Positions 1 through 7,054 of a stretch of DNA of 12,282 nucleotides are shown one piece after another; position 1 is the first letter of the stretch, and the number at the start of each line of letters is the position of its first letter. The notes under the pieces were generated by a model, which worked only from the letters and a program-made list of their open reading frames with translations, did not search any database and was not told where the DNA came from. Position numbers and translations under genes: made by a program. This stretch comes from Actinomycetota bacterium (lineage in GTDB: Bacteria; Actinomycetota; Acidimicrobiia; Acidimicrobiales; UBA8592): positions 12,409-24,690 of the forward strand of contig PATO01000036.1 of the NCBI GenBank assembly GCA_002712415.1, written 5' to 3'.

Positions 1-587
1 GACCAGTCAGAAAACTCTCCATAGGCCTCGTCAACAACTAGAAGTGAACCACTTTTTGAACAGTACTCTAGAGCAGAAATAATTGTTTCTTTCGGTTCGG
101 TAATTCCTGTTGGATTATTTGGGGAACAGAGAAATATTATATTTGGTTTTGTTGTTGTAAGAGTTTCCAATTCGTCGGACCCGCACAGAAGGGATTCGCC
201 CCGATCGCAGGAGATAATCCTAGTACCGGTAATTCTGGCAATGTGGGCATGCATTGCATAGGTTGGTTCGAAAATTATTGTGGATCGATTATTTCCTCCG
301 TAAGCAAGCAAGATGGATTGGATTATTTCGTTTGAACCATTTGCCGGTATAACATTATTTGGCTGTACACCATGGAATTCAGCTAACTGAGAAACTAATT
401 CAAATGCATTCCTGTCTGGGTACCTATTCCATTCAATAGTGGAGACTGCCTTTTGGATTTCGTCAACCCACTTATCCGGAGGAGGTAACGGGCTCTCGTT
501 GGTATTTAATCGCACATTCACTGCAAGTTGAGGAGAGTGATACCCTTCGAATAACTTAAGGTCATCCCTTATATTAGGCCAAGTCAT
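1..587 (-). CDS. hisC: Histidinol-phosphate aminotransferase, partial (3' end beyond left edge)
   Basis: PLP-dependent fold-type I aminotransferase. It converts imidazole-acetol phosphate plus glutamate to histidinol phosphate in histidine biosynthesis. I translated the reverse strand from the ATG at 587; 195 codons are visible. Family motifs seen: RLNTNESPLPPP (residues 26-37, substrate/PLP entry), RYPD (55-58), NGSNEIIQ (83-90, phosphate-binding turn), EPTYAMH (107-113, with the Tyr that stacks on PLP), CSPNNPTG (154-161, PLP contact) and VVDEAYGEF (184-192, with the Asp and Tyr that contact the cofactor). The PLP-binding lysine lies beyond the window. The start is supported by AAGGA about 5 nt upstream. 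The gene overlaps the end of hisD by 14 bp in another frame, so the two are probably translationally coupled. The order hisD-hisC is the usual actinobacterial order. Generic aspartate/aromatic aminotransferase is the only alternative, and the hisD neighbour argues against it. Confidence 0.95.
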   Translation of the reverse strand, partial: MTWPNIRDDLKLFEGYHSPQLAVNVRLNTNESPLPPPDKWVDEIQKAVSTIEWNRYPDRNAFELVSQLAEFHGVQPNNVIPANGSNEIIQSILLAYGGNNRSTIIFEPTYAMHAHIARITGTRIISCDRGESLLCGSDELETLTTTKPNIIFLCSPNNPTGITEPKETIISALEYCSKSGSLLVVDEAYGEFSDW

Positions 588-1875
588 TTAGTTCCTTGAT
601 CCGAAGTCGAATTGATTCAGCATGCGCTTCCAAGCCTTCTTCATCTGCGATTTTTATAATGGTGTTAGCAGCTTCCTTAAGGGCATTCGCACCCATTGAA
701 ATGACATGGATGTCTTTAACAAAGTCATGTATCGTTAGCGCACTTGCGAAGCGTGCGCTTCGGTCGGTAGGTAATACGTGTGATGGCCCAGCGTAATAAT
801 CACCCACTGACGCAGGTGCCATATTCCCCATGAAAACAGCTCCAGCATTCTGGATAAAAGAGAGATAATCCTCTGGATTTTCTATCATTAACTGGAGGTG
901 TTCTGGAGCGACTGTGTTCGCAACATCAAATGCCTGGGATAGATCTTTTACGAGTACAGCAAAACCGCCCTCATCAAATGTTGACATAATTTCTTGTCGT
1001 CTCTTTGATTTATTTACGAGAATGTTGAGTTCTTGGAGTATAGCTTCAATAATTTTTTCATCTGGAGACATCAACCATGCCTGACCATCGGGGCCATGTT
1101 CTGCCTGAACCATCAAATCAATCGCAGCAAATTTAGGGTTTGCCGTCTCATCAGCGATCACAGCTATTTCCGATGGGCCTGCAAAAGCTGCGGCAATCCC
1201 AACGTCTTGTGAAACCATCCGTTGTGCAGTAGCGACATAGATATTCCCGGGGCCAACGATAACGTCGACTGCGGATATGCTTGCGGTTCCATACGCCATA
1301 GCAGATACGGCTTGCGCTCCTCCTATTGCGTAGACAGAACTAGCCCCAGCTATTCTGGCTGCTACTAATACTGCTGGGCTAATCTTGCCATCGTCTCCTG
1401 GGGGTGTACAGATTACAACATCACTTACACCGGCAATGACAGCTGGTATTACAGTCATCAGGACAGTTGATGGATAAGAGGCTCTACCTCCTGGTACATA
1501 ACACCCTGCTCTATCTACAGGACGATATACAGTCTGGACTTCCAAATTACCTTCGTCGAATGAACTACTATTATGCAATTGGGTCCTGTGGAATTCCCTA
1601 ACGCGCTCGGCCGCCTTTTCCATGGCGTCAATCAGATCTGCTTCACAGCTCTTATAAGCTTCATCAATTTCGGCATCACTGACCAAAAAATTTTCAGGGA
1701 TAAACCCATCAAACTTTTCTGCATAGTGGCACAAAGCATCGTCTCCCCGTACCTTCACATCATTGATTATTGCTCGGACAGTCTGTTCAACATCAACATT
1801 TGCTATGGATGCAGCCGAAAGAGCCGAACTGATGGCACTGATATCGTTTTGCTTTAGGTCTATTCGTTTAAGCAC
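574..1875 (-). CDS. hisD: Histidinol dehydrogenase
   Basis: NAD-dependent, zinc-requiring enzyme that oxidises L-histidinol to L-histidine in two steps, the end of histidine biosynthesis. The 433-residue length is normal for the family. Visible hallmarks are the glycine-rich stretch with YVPGG (126-130), GPGNIYV (208-214), AGPSEIAVIAD (232-242), zinc ligands Q257 and H260 in VQAEHGPD, the catalytic pair E325-H326 in APEHLQL, D359 in VGDYYAGPSH, and H418 near the C-terminus. All catalytic and metal positions are present. The start is GTG at 1875: the N-terminus LKRIDL fits the family. There is no good Shine-Dalgarno sequence at normal spacing (a GGGG lies about 14 nt upstream), so a leaderless or near-leaderless message is possible. 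The gene heads the hisD-hisC unit and is divergent from the small gene at 1935. Confidence 0.98.
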   Translation of the reverse strand: MLKRIDLKQNDISAISSALSAASIANVDVEQTVRAIINDVKVRGDDALCHYAEKFDGFIPENFLVSDAEIDEAYKSCEADLIDAMEKAAERVREFHRTQLHNSSSFDEGNLEVQTVYRPVDRAGCYVPGGRASYPSTVLMTVIPAVIAGVSDVVICTPPGDDGKISPAVLVAARIAGASSVYAIGGAQAVSAMAYGTASISAVDVIVGPGNIYVATAQRMVSQDVGIAAAFAGPSEIAVIADETANPKFAAIDLMVQAEHGPDGQAWLMSPDEKIIEAILQELNILVNKSKRRQEIMSTFDEGGFAVLVKDLSQAFDVANTVAPEHLQLMIENPEDYLSFIQNAGAVFMGNMAPASVGDYYAGPSHVLPTDRSARFASALTIHDFVKDIHVISMGANALKEAANTIIKIADEEGLEAHAESIRLRIKELNDLA

Positions 1876-1878
1876 ACT

Positions 1879-1889
1879 TATACGGTATA
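1879..1889. promoter_or_regulatory. Short palindrome just upstream of hisD (possible promoter/operator)
   Basis: TATAC-G-GTATA is an 11-bp perfect inverted repeat three bases upstream of the hisD GTG. Read on the minus strand, it supplies a TANNNT hexamer (TACCGT) that ends 6 nt before the start codon. That spacing would place a transcription start at the GTG itself, as in leaderless actinobacterial genes. The palindrome is short and could be chance. Confidence 0.25.
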
Positions 1890-1934
1890 CCCCTACAAAG
1901 TGACTTGTGGTGGAATTTAGGTTAAGAAGTTAAT

Positions 1935-2150
1935 ATGTCAAGTGATAAATTGTTAATCCAACAATGCGAAGCTGAGCTCTCATCTATTGATTTCCAAATT
2001 GATGACCTTGTTTCAAGAGTAATTTCTGCGGCAAAGTCTCTAGAGGAGGCTGGGCTGGAAGGCAGTTCTCACGAACTATTTGAAGTTGAAAGATCTCTAG
2101 TTGCTGCTTCCAGACGTTTAAGACGAGCTTCCAGTGAGCTTAAACTTTGA
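1935..2150 (+). CDS. Small helical protein of unknown function (71 aa)
   Basis: I do not recognise this family. It begins MSSDKLLIQQCEAELSS. The sequence is rich in Ala, Ser, Leu, Glu and Arg with no Gly/Pro breaks except one EAGLEGSS turn near residues 37-45, so it should form a two-helix hairpin or short coiled coil. There is no signal peptide, membrane segment or Cys pair typical of metal binding. The C-terminal helix is basic (RRLRRA, 60-65). The start has a weak AAGAAG 5 nt upstream. The gene is divergent from hisD (59-bp gap), and its stop runs 11 bp into the tail of the convergent nth gene. It fills most of the space between two solid genes and has a sensible amphipathic pattern, so I think it is real, though short length leaves doubt. 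Confidence 0.6.
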   Translation: MSSDKLLIQQCEAELSSIDFQIDDLVSRVISAAKSLEEAGLEGSSHELFEVERSLVAASRRLRRASSELKL

Positions 2151-2784
2151 AAGCAGCTGGGCAAAAGTAACTCAGAACACATTCGGCGCAGTTAGGCTTT
2201 CGAGCAAAACACATTTGTCTTCCATGCAAGATAACCCTGAGGCTAAAATCGCCATGTTCATCATCTGGCAGCATAGAGCCCACTGCCATTTCTATTTTCA
2301 CTGGATCAGTTTCCTTGGTAATTCCAAGTCGTTGAACTATCCGACTGACATGCGTATCAACTGGCAACCCTGGCAATCCCAGAGAGACGCTTCTAACAAC
2401 ATTCGCTGTCTTCCTTCCCACACCGGGGAGGCTTACCAGATCATGCATATCGGAAGGGACCTCTCCTGCGTAGTCCACAAGCAACCTTTGGGCCATCCCT
2501 TGTAAATTCTTAGCTTTGGATCTATACAGACCAATGGTCTTGATTAGCTGCTCGATTTCATCAATTTCTGCTTCTGCTAGTTTCTCAGGACTTCCGAAAG
2601 CTTCAAATAGCTTTGGCGTTGCCTTATTCACAGATTTATCTGTGGCCTGCGCAGAAAGTATGGTTGCAACCAATAGTTGAAAAGGACTTTCGAATATCAG
2701 CTCACACTCTGCTTCAGGAAAAATAGTTTTCAGTTCTTCGTTGGTTCTCCTGCATCTCCCTTCAGGTGTTCTTGGCTTAGCCAT
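2140..2784 (-). CDS. nth: Endonuclease III (bifunctional DNA glycosylase/AP lyase)
   Basis: Base-excision repair enzyme that removes oxidised pyrimidines and cleaves the abasic site by beta-elimination. With the ATG at 2784 the protein is 214 residues, close to E. coli Nth (211). Seen: LSAQATDKSVN (43-53), the helix-hairpin-helix LPGVGRKTANVV (119-130) containing catalytic K125, PVDTHVSRI (141-149) with catalytic D143, and the C-terminal [4Fe-4S] motif C-X6-C-X2-C-X5-C at C192, C199, C202 and C208. An in-frame ATG at 2832 would add 16 residues of unlikely sequence and overlap the divergent mshD start, so I prefer MAKPRTPEG at 2784; an in-frame GTG two codons upstream is also possible. No Shine-Dalgarno sequence is seen. 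The 3' end overlaps the convergent small gene by 11 bp. Confidence 0.97.
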   Translation of the reverse strand: MAKPRTPEGRCRRTNEELKTIFPEAECELIFESPFQLLVATILSAQATDKSVNKATPKLFEAFGSPEKLAEAEIDEIEQLIKTIGLYRSKAKNLQGMAQRLLVDYAGEVPSDMHDLVSLPGVGRKTANVVRSVSLGLPGLPVDTHVSRIVQRLGITKETDPVKIEMAVGSMLPDDEHGDFSLRVILHGRQMCFARKPNCAECVLSYFCPAAFKV

Positions 2785-2824
2785 GTTCACAACATAGTAT
2801 GGATACGGGCAGTAACTTAATGAT
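2785..2824. promoter_or_regulatory. Divergent nth/mshD promoter region with symmetric -10-like element
   Basis: Only 40 bp separate the two start codons, so both promoters must lie here or inside the genes. The core ATAGTAT at 2794-2800 reads TAGTAT on the plus strand and TACTAT on the minus strand. Both fit the TANNNT -10 consensus, offset by one base, so one element could serve both directions. A second plus-strand hexamer, TAACTT (2813-2818), ends 6 nt before the mshD ATG, which would fit a leaderless mRNA. Neither gene has a Shine-Dalgarno sequence. No -35 element is evident. This is inference from short motifs. Confidence 0.35.
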
Positions 2825-3523
2825 ATGAACATTCTTATTTCCGATGAAGCTCCCTTAGGCTTTGACCTTTCTATAACGGTACCTCAGGGGTTCAGTCGCG
2901 ATTTGCTCACAGTTGAATTGGCTGCAGCTTTAAAAGAATCGCTTGTACCTACAGATTCCTTAGTCCAAATTTGGATTGAAGATACCCAAATAGATGATGA
3001 TAATTTACTGGACTCCATTGGCTTTTCTAGCTATCGAGATCTCTGGCAAATGCGATGCAAATTTCCTCCGACTGGGGAAGATATCCCAACACGGAAGTTC
3101 ATTTGTGGCGTCGATGACGAAGCTTTTCTTGAGGTCAACTCAAGAGCATTTTCTTGGCATCCCGAGCAGGGCTCTCTAGATTCGTCAAAGTTAAATGACC
3201 TCATCAAAGAGGAGTGGTTTGATGATGAAGGGTTTCTATTATTGGAAGTTAAAAATCGTCTCGCAGGGTTTTGCTGGACAAAGGTACACCACCAGGGCGA
3301 CCTTACGGTGGGAGAAATTTTCGTAATAGCAGTTGACCCAGATTTTCATGGTAGAGGTTTTGGTAAACCGCTTACAATATCGGGCCTGAACTACCTCGCG
3401 AATGTAGGAGCAGATCTTGGAATGCTTTACGTTGAGGCAGACAATAAACCCGCTATTCGAATTTATGAGGATATTGGATTTACACATTTCTCCACCAATA
3501 GAGCCTATAGAAAAAGTGTCTAA
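2825..3523 (+). CDS. mshD: Mycothiol synthase (GNAT acetyltransferase), N-terminally reduced
   Basis: MshD transfers acetyl from acetyl-CoA to the cysteine amine of Cys-GlcN-Ins, the last step of mycothiol synthesis. The C-terminal half is strongly MshD-like: VNSRAFSWHPEQG (104-116), EEWFDDEGFLL (129-139), GFCWTKVHH (148-156), VGEIFVIAVDP (162-172), the acetyl-CoA pyrophosphate loop HGRGFGKPL (175-183) and LYVEADNKPAIRIYEDIGF (201-219). The usual enzyme is about 300 residues with two tandem GNAT domains. Here 232 residues leave only about 90 ahead of the active domain, so the non-catalytic N-terminal domain is much shortened. No frameshift is visible: the ATG at 2825 lies only 40 bp from nth. 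Without a Shine-Dalgarno sequence it may be leaderless. A generic GNAT is possible, but the HPEQG and WTKVHH blocks make MshD the best call. It leads the run into menG. Confidence 0.85.
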   Translation: MNILISDEAPLGFDLSITVPQGFSRDLLTVELAAALKESLVPTDSLVQIWIEDTQIDDDNLLDSIGFSSYRDLWQMRCKFPPTGEDIPTRKFICGVDDEAFLEVNSRAFSWHPEQGSLDSSKLNDLIKEEWFDDEGFLLLEVKNRLAGFCWTKVHHQGDLTVGEIFVIAVDPDFHGRGFGKPLTISGLNYLANVGADLGMLYVEADNKPAIRIYEDIGFTHFSTNRAYRKSV

Positions 3524-3544
3524 ATATATTTCGATCAGTACGAT

Positions 3545-4243
3545 ATGTATATGGACTTAAATCCAGAACTGCCAACAGGAGACGAAAAGGCGGAGAAAGT
3601 TCAGGGCATGTTTGATCGCATTGCCCCAAGATATGACTTTGTGAATAGGATCATGACCTTTCGCTTAGACGTGCGTTGGCGAAAACAAACCGTTCAAGCT
3701 CTTGAACTAAAAGAGGGATCATTAGTAATTGATCTAGCTTGCGGAACCGGAGACTTTTGTTGCGAACTTGAAAATGCTGGAATGGTTCCACTGGGGTTTG
3801 ACTTCTCTATGGGGATGCTGCAAGCAGGGCGGTCCGCTTCACCCCTCTGCCAATCAGACGTATTAAGGTTACCCATCAGAGACGCTTCAGTTGACGGTGC
3901 TACCTGTGGTTTTGCTCTGAGAAATCTTACTGAGCTGGAACCATTCTTCGTTGAAGTCAATCGAGTGCTCAAAGTAGGCGGCAGAATTGGCTTCCTTGAT
4001 GTAGCCGAACCCGAGAACAGATTCTTAAACTGGGGTCACCACATTTATTTTGACCGAATCGTTCCAAAAGTTGGGGCCCTTTTATCCGATAAGTCTGCAT
4101 ACTCTTATCTTCCAAAATCTGTTTCATACCTGCCACCGCACCAAGAGATTGTGTCCATGATTGAAAAAGCGGGATTCAGGAAAGTTGAACGAAAACTGTT
4201 TGCTCCAGGCTCAGCCCAATTGTTTACTGGTGAAAAAGCCTAA
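3545..4243 (+). CDS. menG: Demethylmenaquinone methyltransferase (UbiE/MenG family)
   Basis: SAM-dependent C-methylation of demethylmenaquinone to menaquinone, the last step of the pathway. The 232-residue length is typical. Seen: MFDRIAPRYDFVNRIMT (22-38), the class I SAM-binding motif VIDLACGTGD (61-70), GFDFSMGML (84-92), the family signature CGFALRNL (121-128), FLDVAEP (150-156), YSYLPKSV (186-193) and GSAQLFTGEK (222-231). It begins 21 bp after mshD, with ATG at 3545; a second in-frame ATG at 3551 is equally possible, and neither has a clear Shine-Dalgarno sequence. A TATATT hexamer (3525-3530) in the gap could be a promoter giving a very short leader. The presence of menA nearby and the absence of any ubiquinone gene in the window favour the menaquinone role over ubiquinone. 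Confidence 0.94.
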   Translation: MYMDLNPELPTGDEKAEKVQGMFDRIAPRYDFVNRIMTFRLDVRWRKQTVQALELKEGSLVIDLACGTGDFCCELENAGMVPLGFDFSMGMLQAGRSASPLCQSDVLRLPIRDASVDGATCGFALRNLTELEPFFVEVNRVLKVGGRIGFLDVAEPENRFLNWGHHIYFDRIVPKVGALLSDKSAYSYLPKSVSYLPPHQEIVSMIEKAGFRKVERKLFAPGSAQLFTGEKA

Positions 4244-4245
4244 AA

Positions 4246-4590
4246 ATGACATCAGGAATTCACCATATTGCTATTAACGTCGACAGCGTGGAGGATGCGG
4301 TTAACTTTTATTCTAAATACTTTTCCTTACGACAAGTAGCTAAACCAAACCATAGAGCGGGAGCTTGGCTTCAAGCCAATGACGGAAGACAAATCCATCT
4401 TCGTCAAGCAACAGTTCCTGAAGATAATGGACAACACCTAGCCCTACTGGTAGATGACATTAAAGAAACATACAAAATGCTCACTGACGCCGGAATAACC
4501 GTAACTTCTCCAAAACCAATCGGTTCCTCACTCCAGTCATTTCTTCATGACCCTGCTGGAAATCGTATTGAAATTCATCAATGTGAGTAA
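4246..4590 (+). CDS. VOC (glyoxalase/bleomycin-resistance) superfamily protein
   Basis: Single-domain member of the vicinal-oxygen-chelate metalloenzyme fold, 114 residues with two beta-alpha-beta-beta-beta modules. Module 1 starts IHHIAINVDSVEDAVNFYSK (5-24) and includes GRQIHL (47-52). Module 2 starts HLALLVDDIKETYKML (64-79) and ends with FLHDPAGNRIEIHQ (99-112). Likely metal ligands are H7 (or H6), H51, H64 and E109, the normal arrangement, so a metal-dependent lyase, isomerase or dioxygenase activity is plausible. The substrate cannot be read from sequence. It starts 2 bp after the menG stop and is probably co-translated with it. Its stop is 1 bp from the stop of convergent menA. A role in menaquinone metabolism is only suggested by position. 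Confidence 0.85.
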   Translation: MTSGIHHIAINVDSVEDAVNFYSKYFSLRQVAKPNHRAGAWLQANDGRQIHLRQATVPEDNGQHLALLVDDIKETYKMLTDAGITVTSPKPIGSSLQSFLHDPAGNRIEIHQCE

Positions 4591-4591
4591 A

Positions 4592-5470
4592 TCAAACACC
4601 TGCCGTTAAGCCAATTGAAAGTAAAATTCCAGCAAACAAATGAAGCTTCGCCGTATTCTCTAAAATATTTATAAGATCTTGTGCATTCTCTTTAGAAAAG
4701 ATGTCAGAAATTAATTTTAGAATCAATGGGATAACTACGAGAGTGATAAGGACAAGATAGGTATAGAGCACAGCTATCAATACATACATCCCCAAAGATG
4801 CCAAGAGCAAAAACGCAAAGAACATTTTAGTCTTTGCTTTACCTAACCGAACTGCAAATGTTTGCTTGCCCGTCTCTGAGTCTGTTTCAATATCCCTGAA
4901 ATTATTCACCACCAGAAGTGCTGACGCCAAAAGACCTACCGGAACGCTACATAGCATGGAAATCGTTTCAATGGTTTGGCTTTGAACGTATGAAGACCCC
5001 ACAGTGGCCACTAATCCAAAGAAAATAAAAACTGAAACCTCTCCATAACCTGAGTAGCCATAAGGTCTTGACCCTCCTGTGTAAAACCAGGCAGCTAAAA
5101 TCGCAATACAACCAATAAGGATTAGCCACAGGCTTGTCATAATTGCAAGTACGAGCCCTGCAATAGCAGCTAACAGGAATGAGATTCCAGCGGCTAACTT
5201 TACTTGATTGGCGTTTATGAGCCCAGACCCTACAAGTCTTCTTGGGCCTATACGGTTTTGATCAGTTCCACGAATTCCATCAGAGTAATCATTTGCATAA
5301 TTGACCCCGACTTGTAGAGCAATTGATACCACGAGAGCAAGGACAAACCTATGAAGGGTCAAACCAGTTCCTACTGACGCAGTGCCTACGATAACTGGAA
5401 CTATTGCTGCAGGTATAGTCTTGGGCCGAGAGCCTTCAAACCATATATTGAGCTTTGGGAGGTGACTCAT
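4592..5470 (-). CDS. menA: 1,4-dihydroxy-2-naphthoate polyprenyltransferase
   Basis: Integral-membrane UbiA-superfamily enzyme that attaches the polyprenyl tail to dihydroxynaphthoate, giving demethylmenaquinone, the substrate of the MenG encoded about 300 bp away on the other strand. It is 292 residues with about eight hydrophobic helices. Both Mg-diphosphate-binding motifs are present: [14 protein letters not shown] (57-70) and NNFRDIETD (189-197). [15 protein letters not shown] (15-29) is typical of MenA rather than UbiA or chlorophyll synthase. The ATG at 5470 has AAGAG about 4 nt upstream, overlapping the stop codon of the upstream aldehyde dehydrogenase; only 7 bp separate the two genes, so they are probably one transcript. 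The 3' end faces the VOC gene with a 1-bp gap and no obvious terminator hairpin. Confidence 0.94.
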   Translation of the reverse strand: MSHLPKLNIWFEGSRPKTIPAAIVPVIVGTASVGTGLTLHRFVLALVVSIALQVGVNYANDYSDGIRGTDQNRIGPRRLVGSGLINANQVKLAAGISFLLAAIAGLVLAIMTSLWLILIGCIAILAAWFYTGGSRPYGYSGYGEVSVFIFFGLVATVGSSYVQSQTIETISMLCSVPVGLLASALLVVNNFRDIETDSETGKQTFAVRLGKAKTKMFFAFLLLASLGMYVLIAVLYTYLVLITLVVIPLILKLISDIFSKENAQDLINILENTAKLHLFAGILLSIGLTAGV

Positions 5471-5477
5471 TTAACTC

Positions 5478-6905
5478 TTAGGCCGAGAGACCTCCAAGTA
5501 TGGCTTTGACTTCCATGAATTCTTCTAAGCCGTGAGTGCCCCATTCTCTTCCATTACCTGATTGTTTGTAACCACCAAATGGGGCATTGAAGTCTGGACC
5601 CGCTCCATTTACATGCATATTGCCCGTACGTATTCGGCGCGCTACTCGCACTGCTCTTTCATGACTTCCAGAGATATAACCTGCTAACCCATAGACGGTG
5701 TCGTTGGCTATTGAGATTGCTTCGTCATCGTCTTCATAGCCTATTAGAACTAGAACAGGGCCGAAGATTTCTTCCTGTGCTATTTGCATATCATTGGTTA
5801 CATTTGCAAACAGAGTTGGTTTGACATAATACCCCTTCTCAAGCCCATCGGGTCTACCTAAACCTCCACAAACTAACTCTGCTCCTTCGTCAATGCCAGC
5901 TTGAATCAGGCCTTGGATTTTCTTCCATTGAGTTTCTGAAACAACGGGGCCGATAGTGGTTCCATCACTTGTGGGGTCTCCAACCGTTACTGCTTGCATT
6001 GAAGCTTTCGCAATTGCTTTTGCTTCTTCCATCTTTGAATTAGGAACAAGCATTCGGGTACCTGCATTGCAGGATTGGCCTGAATTCATGCACATTCCGA
6101 AAGCATCGCGACCTACTGCTTCCTCTAGGTTTGCATCGTCAAGAATTATATTTGCAGATTTACCTCCGAGTTCTTGAGCTACACGCTTAACGGTAGTTGC
6201 AGCATTTTTGGCTACCTCAATGCCTGCTCGTGTTGAACCAGTAAATGACATCATGTCAATGCCTGGGTGACTTGATAAGTACGCCCCTACAGTCGGCCCA
6301 TCGCCATTCACTAAATTAAATACACCTGCTGGAACTCCCGCTTCGTGCATTATTTCAGCAAATATTATCGCGTTTAGAGGAGCAACCTCAGATGGCTTAA
6401 GAACCATTGTGCAACCTGCTGCTAAAGCTGGAGCGACTTTGCATGCAATTTGGTTTATCGGCCAGTTCCATGGAGTGATCATTCCAACAACTCCAACAGG
6501 TTCTTTTACAATCAAACTTTTGCCTAATTCCTCTTCAAAACTGAAGTTTGCCAGAATACCAGCGGTAGTAGCGAAATGGAATAGACCCGTACCTGCCTGC
6601 GCGGCTTTAGCTAGGCCAGTAGGGGCTCCCATTTCTGAAGTTATAGCTGTTGCTAAATCCTCAGATCTGGATCCGATTATCTCAGTTATTTTATTCAATA
6701 ATTCAAGTCGTTCTTCAACTGTTGTCTGGGAGAATGTTTCAAATGCATTCTGCGCAGCTGCAACAGCTAGATCTACGTCTTCGTGGGTACCGAGAGCAAT
6801 CGTTCCAATTGCATCCTCTGTAGCAGGGTTAATAACGTCGACAGTATCCGATCCGATGGGCTCTACCCACTCGCCATTTATATAGAACTTTCCAGTGTTA
6901 CTCAT
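5478..6905 (-). CDS. NAD(P)-dependent aldehyde dehydrogenase
   Basis: Full-length (475 residues) ALDH-superfamily enzyme that oxidises an aldehyde to the carboxylic acid. Seen: FYINGEWVEP (7-16), TPWNWP (144-149) with catalytic N147, K170 in VLKPSEVAPLN (168-178), FTGSTRAG (221-228), the general base E245 in AQELGGKSANI (243-253), the nucleophile C279 in NSGQSCNAGTR (274-284), EEIFGPVL, and a C-terminal FGGYKQSGNGREWG block. All catalytic residues are present. The ATG at 6905 has GGAG with 5-nt spacing. It lies 149 bp downstream of the thiolase gene and 7 bp upstream of menA. The substrate cannot be deduced: similar enzymes act on aliphatic or terpenoid aldehydes, and the thiolase neighbour hints at acyl-chain catabolism. 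Confidence 0.93.
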   Translation of the reverse strand: MSNTGKFYINGEWVEPIGSDTVDVINPATEDAIGTIALGTHEDVDLAVAAAQNAFETFSQTTVEERLELLNKITEIIGSRSEDLATAITSEMGAPTGLAKAAQAGTGLFHFATTAGILANFSFEEELGKSLIVKEPVGVVGMITPWNWPINQIACKVAPALAAGCTMVLKPSEVAPLNAIIFAEIMHEAGVPAGVFNLVNGDGPTVGAYLSSHPGIDMMSFTGSTRAGIEVAKNAATTVKRVAQELGGKSANIILDDANLEEAVGRDAFGMCMNSGQSCNAGTRMLVPNSKMEEAKAIAKASMQAVTVGDPTSDGTTIGPVVSETQWKKIQGLIQAGIDEGAELVCGGLGRPDGLEKGYYVKPTLFANVTNDMQIAQEEIFGPVLVLIGYEDDDEAISIANDTVYGLAGYISGSHERAVRVARRIRTGNMHVNGAGPDFNAPFGGYKQSGNGREWGTHGLEEFMEVKAILGGLSA

Positions 6906-7054
6906 CTCAACTCCATTCGTTAGCCTTTTATTGAGATTACACGAGGTTTAGAGTCCCCAAAAACCCAGAACTGATCAAGATAGGAATATCGCCAAATAAT
7001 TTTTCTTGCTTAGTTTAACTCTAACCCAACATAAGAGGAGAGGCGAGAGAACTA
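6906..7054. other. Intergenic gap between thiolase and aldehyde dehydrogenase genes
   Basis: At 149 bp this is the longest non-coding stretch in the window. It is A+T-rich and probably carries the promoter for the aldehyde dehydrogenase-menA unit. On the minus strand a TAATCT hexamer (plus positions 6934-6939) lies about 28 nt before the start codon and could be a -10 element, but I see no good -35 at the right distance. A small palindrome, AGTT-T-AACT, lies about 35-45 bp downstream of the thiolase stop. No convincing rho-independent terminator or small ORF is visible. Confidence 0.35.

Noticed and set aside
2134..2505. 123-codon plus-strand open frame opposite nth
   Set aside because: It is antisense to conserved nth codons, including the HhH and FeS regions; its composition is not protein-like (many Trp, His, Gln).
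2785..2832. Longer nth starting at the ATG at 2832
   Set aside because: The extra residues (MFISLSYCPYPYY...) do not resemble the family, and the start would overlap the divergent mshD start; 214 residues from 2784 matches the normal length.
6409..6885. 158-codon open frame opposite the aldehyde dehydrogenase
   Set aside because: It is a shadow of a solid, fully conserved gene; its translation has no recognisable domain.
7010..7024. Small palindromic stretch downstream of the thiolase as an intrinsic terminator
   Set aside because: The stem is only 4 bp and A+T-rich, with no adjacent T run in the right orientation.
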